The notes under the pieces are model-generated. The model searched no databases, was not told the origin of the DNA, and saw only the letters and a list, made by a program, of their open reading frames with translations. 64,000 nucleotides of DNA, taken from positions 7,648,274-7,712,273 of the forward strand of contig NZ_CP026498.1 in the NCBI RefSeq assembly GCF_002953255.1, given 5' to 3'. The translations under genes and the position numbers were made by a program. Of the stretch, positions 60,108 through 64,000 are shown one piece after another; position 1 is the first letter of the stretch; every line of letters begins with the position of its first letter. This DNA is from Streptomyces sp. CB01881 (GTDB taxonomy: Bacteria; Actinomycetota; Actinomycetes; Streptomycetales; Streptomycetaceae).

Positions 60108-60564
60108 GAGACACCAGTCTGACGCATCCGGGCCGGATGCCGAAACCGGTCGGATCAGCCTTTCCGAACGGCCCGGGGTCGGTGAGCGCGGCCTGGACGA
60201 GCGGTAGGTACCGGCTGTCGACCTGGAGGTGGACCGGCAGGCCGCCGCCGGGCGGCCGGTACGTGGTGGCGGCCCAGTCCTGGCTGTACCAGGTGTCCGG
60301 CTCGGGCTCGTGGAAGCTGCCGCCGGCGGCCAGCTCGTTGTGGCCGACGACACGGGAGCCGAAGCCGACGACGGCGGCCCCGGGGGTGATGTGCAGTCGG
60401 CCGTTGACGTACGCGCGCTGCCAGCCGGGCCGGTCGGACCGGGCCGAGCAGGGCACCCGGACGGGCCGGCCCGCGGCCAGCCGGCGGCGGGTGCGGGCCA
60501 CGTGCAGCCTGCGCAGGAACCCGTCCGCGAACAGTGTCATCAGCTCGCCGGCGATCTCTCCCAC
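60100..60564 (-). CDS. Hypothetical protein upstream of the uridine kinase-like gene
   Basis: A 154-residue soluble protein with a basic N-terminal part (FLRRLHVARTRRRLAAGRPVRVPC) and a beta-rich C-terminal half (WQRAYVNGRLHITPGAAVVGFGSRVVG). Short basic-then-beta proteins of this kind (DUF2550-like) exist in actinobacteria, but I cannot assign the family with confidence. GTG 60564 has GAGGGGG 7 nt upstream. It overlaps and is coupled to the kinase gene. Confidence 0.7.
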   Translation of the reverse strand: MGEIAGELMTLFADGFLRRLHVARTRRRLAAGRPVRVPCSARSDRPGWQRAYVNGRLHITPGAAVVGFGSRVVGHNELAAGGSFHEPEPDTWYSQDWAATTYRPPGGGLPVHLQVDSRYLPLVQAALTDPGPFGKADPTGFGIRPGCVRLVSRE

Positions 60565-60662
60565 GGCGTCCCCCCTCGGTCGTTTCCGGTACGGACGATT
60601 CTGTCCGGCCCGCACCGGCGCCGGGAGCGCCGAAAGGCGGAACCGTCCGGAGACGAAAGTCG

Positions 60663-60700
60663 ACGGACCCGCGCCAGGGGGGGGAGAGGCGCGGGTCCGT
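60663..60700. terminator. Hairpin terminator downstream of the truncated ALDH gene
   Basis: ACGGACCCGCGCC pairs perfectly with GGCGCGGGTCCGT, G-rich loop of 12 nt. A second G-run hairpin lies between it and the gene. Confidence 0.65.
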
Positions 60701-60783
60701 CCAATGACCGTCCGGGCCCTGGGGGGGAGAGGGCACTGGGGACGGCCAGCTTGTGGAGTTGTTACCGGTGGCCGACGGGGAGG

Positions 60784-61686
60784 TCAGATCCCCATCGGGT
60801 GCCAGACCGTCTTCGTCTCCAGGAACGAGAGTAGCCGGTCGGTACCGGGAGCATTGGTCCAGTCCTGGGCGAACGGGTCCAGCTCCGGACGGACCACCCT
60901 CTTCAGGGTATCCGCGGCGGCGGCCTCAAGCGCGCCCGCCGCGCCGGGACCGTCGGCCGCGATCGCCCCGGTGAGGTCCACCGCGTTGACGTCCTGGTGC
61001 GAGGCCAGGGTGGGCGCGATGTCGGCGGTCCGGCCCGAGATGATGTTGACGACGCCGCCCGGGACGTCCGAGGTGGCCAGCACCTCGCCCAGCGACAGGG
61101 CCGGCAGCGGGGCGTCGGCCGCGGCCGCGACCACCACGGTGTTGCCGGTGGCGATGGCCGGGGCGATCACCGAGACCAGGCCGAGCAGCGAGTGCCCGTA
61201 GCCGGCCTGCGGGGCGACGATCCCGACCACACCGGTCGGCTCCGGGGTGGAGAGGTTGAAGTACGGCCCGGCGACCGGGTTGGCGCCGCCCGCGATCTGG
61301 GCGACCTTGTCGGTCCAGCCCGCGTACCAGACCCAGCGGTCGATCGCCGCGTCCACCAGGGCGGCGGCCTTCTTCGGGCCGACGCCCTCGGAGAGCGCCA
61401 CCTCGGCGGCGAACTGCTCGCGCCGGCCCTGGAGCATCTCGGCGACCCGGTACAGCACCTGGCCGCGGTTGTACGCGGTGGTGCCGGCCCAGCCCTTGAC
61501 CGCCGCACGGGCGGCCACGACCGCGTCGCGGGTGTCCTTGCGGGTGCCGAGCGGGGCGTTGGCGAGCCACTCGCCCTTGGAGTCGGTCACCTCGTACACC
61601 CGCCCACTCTCGGAGCGCGGGAACTTCCCGCCGACGTACAGCTTGTAGGTCTTGAGGACATCAAGACGGCTCACGACATCAGACAT
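60784..61686 (-). CDS. Aldehyde dehydrogenase-like protein lacking the catalytic half
   Basis: A 300-residue protein that covers the N-terminal, NAD-binding part of the ALDH fold: KLYVGGKFPRSESGRVYEV, WAGTTAYNRGQVLYRVAEML, PTGVVGIVAPQAGYGHSLLGLVSVIAPAIATGNTVVV. It then ends soon after LTGAIAADG. The catalytic Cys and Glu regions are missing, yet the frame is clean and the C-terminus looks native. Its ATG overlaps the stop of the full-length ALDH gene by 8 nt. It is probably a stable partner subunit of the adjacent enzyme and not debris. Confidence 0.85.
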   Translation of the reverse strand: MSDVVSRLDVLKTYKLYVGGKFPRSESGRVYEVTDSKGEWLANAPLGTRKDTRDAVVAARAAVKGWAGTTAYNRGQVLYRVAEMLQGRREQFAAEVALSEGVGPKKAAALVDAAIDRWVWYAGWTDKVAQIAGGANPVAGPYFNLSTPEPTGVVGIVAPQAGYGHSLLGLVSVIAPAIATGNTVVVAAAADAPLPALSLGEVLATSDVPGGVVNIISGRTADIAPTLASHQDVNAVDLTGAIAADGPGAAGALEAAAADTLKRVVRPELDPFAQDWTNAPGTDRLLSFLETKTVWHPMGI

Positions 61687-63160
61687 CGAGGTAGGCCTCC
61701 AGACCGTGGCGGCCACCCTCGCGGCCGTAGCCCGACTCCTTGTAACCGCCGAACGGCGAGGTCGGGTCGAACTTGTTGAAGGTGTTGGCCCAGACCACGC
61801 CGGCCTTGAGCTTGCTGGCCATCCAGAGGATGCGCGAGCCCTTCTCCGTCCAGACGCCGGCGGAGAGGCCGTACGGGGTGTTGTTGGCCTTCGCGACCGC
61901 CTCTTCGGGGGTGCGGAAGGACAGCACCGACAGGACCGGGCCGAAGATCTCCTCCTGGGCGATCCGGTGGGCCTGGCTGACGCCGGTGAAGACGGTCGGC
62001 TTGAACCAGAAGCCGGTGCCCGGAAGCTCGCAGGCGGGCGACCAGCGCTCGGCGCCCTCGGCCTCGCCGGCGTCGGTCAGCGCGGTGATCCGGGCCAGCT
62101 GCTCGGCCGAGTTGATGGCACCGATGTCGGTGTTCTTGTCCAGCGGGTCGCCGACCCGCAGGGTGGCCATCCGGCGCTTCAGCGCGTCCAGCAGCTCGTC
62201 CTGGACCGACTCCTGGACCAGCAGGCGCGAGCCCGCGCAGCAGACGTGGCCCTGGTTGAAGAAGATGCCGTTGACGATACCCTCGACCGCCTGGTCGATC
62301 GCCGCGTCGTCGAAGACGATGTTGGCGGCCTTGCCGCCCAGCTCCAGCGACAGCTTCTTGCGGGTGCCCGCCAGCTGCTTGGCGATCGCCCGGCCGACCG
62401 GCGTGGAGCCGGTGAAGGCGACCTTGTTGACGTCCGGGTGCGCGGTGAGCGCGGCGCCGGTGCGGCCGTCACCGGTGACGATGTTGACGACGCCCTTCGG
62501 CAGACCGGCCTGGCGGCAGATGTCGGCGAAGCGCAGCGCGGTCAGCGGGGTGGTCTCGGCCGGCTTGAGCACGACCGTGTTGCCGGTGGCCAGCGCCGGG
62601 GCGATCTTCCACGCCAGCATCAGCAGCGGGAAGTTCCACGGGATGACCTGGCCGGCCACGCCCAGCGGCTTCGGGGCGGCGCCGAAGCCGGCGTAGTCCA
62701 GCTTGTCCGCCCAGCCCGCGTAGTAGAAGAAGTGCGCGGCGACCAGCGGCAGGTCGACGTCGCGGGTCTCGCGGATCGGCTTGCCGTTGTCGATCGACTC
62801 CAGGACGGCCAGCTCGCGGCTGCGCTCCTGGATGATCCGGGCGATCCGGAACAGGTACTTGGCGCGCTCGCTGCCGGGCAGCGCCGACCAGCCGGCGAAG
62901 GCCTTGCGGGCGGCGGCGACGGCGCGGTCCACGTCCTCGTCGGTGCCCTGGGCGAACTCGGCGAGCACCTGCTCGGTGGCCGGGTTGACCGTCTTCAGGG
63001 CCTCGCTGCCGGAGGAGTCGACGAACTCGCCGCCGATGAAGTGGCCGTAGGAGGTGGCGATGTCACCCGCGGCGGCGGGCGACTCGGGGGCCGGGGCGTA
63101 CTCGAAGAGGCCGCCGCGCTTGGGGGCCACGGGCTCCTCGATGGTGTTCTTCTTGGCCAT
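61679..63160 (-). CDS. Aldehyde dehydrogenase
   Basis: A 493-residue NAD(P)-dependent ALDH. The cofactor-binding segment has PWNFPLLMLAWKIAPALATGNTVVLKPAE. The catalytic Glu is in LELGGKAANIV, the catalytic Cys in FFNQGHVCCAGSRLLVQES, and EEIFGPVLSVL is near the C-terminal half. It lies 5 nt after the deoC stop, so the likely substrate is acetaldehyde released by DeoC (inference from operon), giving acetate/acetyl-CoA precursors. ATG 63160. Confidence 0.93.
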   Translation of the reverse strand: MAKKNTIEEPVAPKRGGLFEYAPAPESPAAAGDIATSYGHFIGGEFVDSSGSEALKTVNPATEQVLAEFAQGTDEDVDRAVAAARKAFAGWSALPGSERAKYLFRIARIIQERSRELAVLESIDNGKPIRETRDVDLPLVAAHFFYYAGWADKLDYAGFGAAPKPLGVAGQVIPWNFPLLMLAWKIAPALATGNTVVLKPAETTPLTALRFADICRQAGLPKGVVNIVTGDGRTGAALTAHPDVNKVAFTGSTPVGRAIAKQLAGTRKKLSLELGGKAANIVFDDAAIDQAVEGIVNGIFFNQGHVCCAGSRLLVQESVQDELLDALKRRMATLRVGDPLDKNTDIGAINSAEQLARITALTDAGEAEGAERWSPACELPGTGFWFKPTVFTGVSQAHRIAQEEIFGPVLSVLSFRTPEEAVAKANNTPYGLSAGVWTEKGSRILWMASKLKAGVVWANTFNKFDPTSPFGGYKESGYGREGGRHGLEAYLDV

Positions 63161-63165
63161 GGTGA

Positions 63166-64000
63166 TCAGTCCACCGTCACGTAGTCGGGGCCGGAGTACC
63201 GTCCGGTGGTCAGTTTCTGACGCTGCATCAGCAGGTCGTTGAGCAGGCTGGAGGCGCCGAAGCGGAACCAGTGCGGGGTCAGCCAGTCGTCGCCGAGCGT
63301 CTCGTTGACCATCACCAGGTACTTCATGGCGTCCTTGGTGGTCTTGATGCCGCCGGCGGGCTTGACGCCGACCTGGACGCCGGTCTGCGCCTTGAAGTCG
63401 CGGACCGCCTCCAGCATCAGCAGGGTGACCGGCGGGGTCGCGTTGACGGCGACCTTGCCGGTCGAGGTCTTGATGAAGTCGGCACCGGCCAGCATCGCCA
63501 GCCACGAGACGCGGCGCACGTTGTCGTACGTCTGCAGCTCGCCGGTCTCGAAGATCACCTTGAGGTGGGCGGAGGTGCCGTCCGGGCGCCTGCACGCCTC
63601 CTTGACGGCGACGATCTCGTTGAAGACGTCCATGTACCGGCCGGAGAGGAAGGCACCCCGGTCGATCACCATGTCGATCTCGTCGGCGCCGGCCGCGACC
63701 GCGTCGGCGGTGTCGGCCAGCTTCACCGGGAGCGCGGCGCGCCCGGCGGGGAAGGCGGTGGCGACGGAGGCGACCTGGACGTCGGTGCCCTGCAGCGCGG
63801 CCTTCGCGGTGGCGACCATGTCCGGGTAGACACAGATCGCGGCGACCCGGGGGGTGGCCGGGTCGGCGGGGTCGGGGGTCCGGCCCTTCGCGCAGAGCGC
63901 GCGCACCTTGCCGACCGTGTCCGCGCCTTCGAGCGTGGTCAGGTCGATCATCGAGATGGCCAGGTCGATGGCGTAGGCCTTCGCCGTGGTCTTGATCGAG
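63166..64000 (-). CDS. deoC: Deoxyribose-phosphate aldolase (start outside window)
   Basis: A class I aldolase that splits 2-deoxyribose-5-P into glyceraldehyde-3-P and acetaldehyde. The frame continues through the right edge of the window, so the N-terminus is missing; at least 278 codons are present. The Schiff-base lysine is in ADFIKTSTGK, the second active-site lysine in VGVKPAGGIKTTKDA, and EIDMVIDRGAF is conserved. It is the first visible gene of a deoC-ALDH-ALDH-like operon and completes the nucleoside breakdown set in this region. Confidence 0.94.
   Translation of the reverse strand, partial: SIKTTAKAYAIDLAISMIDLTTLEGADTVGKVRALCAKGRTPDPADPATPRVAAICVYPDMVATAKAALQGTDVQVASVATAFPAGRAALPVKLADTADAVAAGADEIDMVIDRGAFLSGRYMDVFNEIVAVKEACRRPDGTSAHLKVIFETGELQTYDNVRRVSWLAMLAGADFIKTSTGKVAVNATPPVTLLMLEAVRDFKAQTGVQVGVKPAGGIKTTKDAMKYLVMVNETLGDDWLTPHWFRFGASSLLNDLLMQRQKLTTGRYSGPDYVTVD

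Overview
The window is a high-GC (about 70% or more) actinobacterial chromosome segment. Gene content and order match the part of Streptomyces chromosomes that runs from mdh and trpS past the sdh operon to afsQ1/sigQ and deoC, so the organism is a Streptomyces or a close relative such as Kitasatospora. Typical features are many GTG/TTG starts, several start codons lying 6-7 nt after a TANNNT-type -10 box (leaderless mRNAs), and GC-rich hairpin terminators. The long ORFs opposite real genes are codon-bias shadows.

Layout. 1-5.2 kb: the end of a secreted repeat protein, mdh, a CBS-domain transporter, trpS and a 2'-5' RNA ligase-like gene. 5.2-15.1 kb: two very large cell-wall polymer transferases (one a GT2 fusion), a GT2 glycosyltransferase, a YihY membrane protein and a D-Ala-D-Ala carboxypeptidase. 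15.3-24.6 kb: a 9.2-kb integrative element with a phiBT1-type serine integrase, inserted in a small membrane-protein gene equivalent to SCO4848, the phiBT1 target. The element carries a complete, diverged copy of that gene beside its right end. It also holds phage-like small genes (a scaffold-like domain, a degenerate HNH, a zinc protein), a DUF6879/HTH-DUF5753 regulatory module, and a five-gene run ending in a Cys-tailed protein and an APH-family kinase. 24.8-28.3 kb: the sdhCDAB operon on the minus strand. 28.5-35.7 kb: a lipoprotein, OHCU decarboxylase, a secreted peptidase, an SDR, an acyl-CoA mutase and an M20 hydrolase.

35.9-48.1 kb is dominated by nucleoside salvage: a BMP-type binding lipoprotein, an ABC ATPase and two permeases, cytidine deaminase, a frameshifted thymidine phosphorylase and adenosine deaminase. 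deoC plus two aldehyde dehydrogenase genes lie at the right edge (60.8-64 kb) and would complete deoxyribose breakdown through acetaldehyde. Three of the nucleoside transcription units (bmp, deoA, add) share an upstream palindrome built on TACGCGCGT, which suggests one regulator. 48-55 kb holds small membrane and secreted proteins, a decayed MerR gene that keeps its operator, and an AspRS-like gene behind a T-box leader. It also has a PhzF homologue, an LASTG-anchored surface protein, an L7/L12-like protein and a VanZ protein. 55.4-59.3 kb is afsQ3-afsQ2-afsQ1 divergent from sigQ, with a canonical AfsQ1 box between them.
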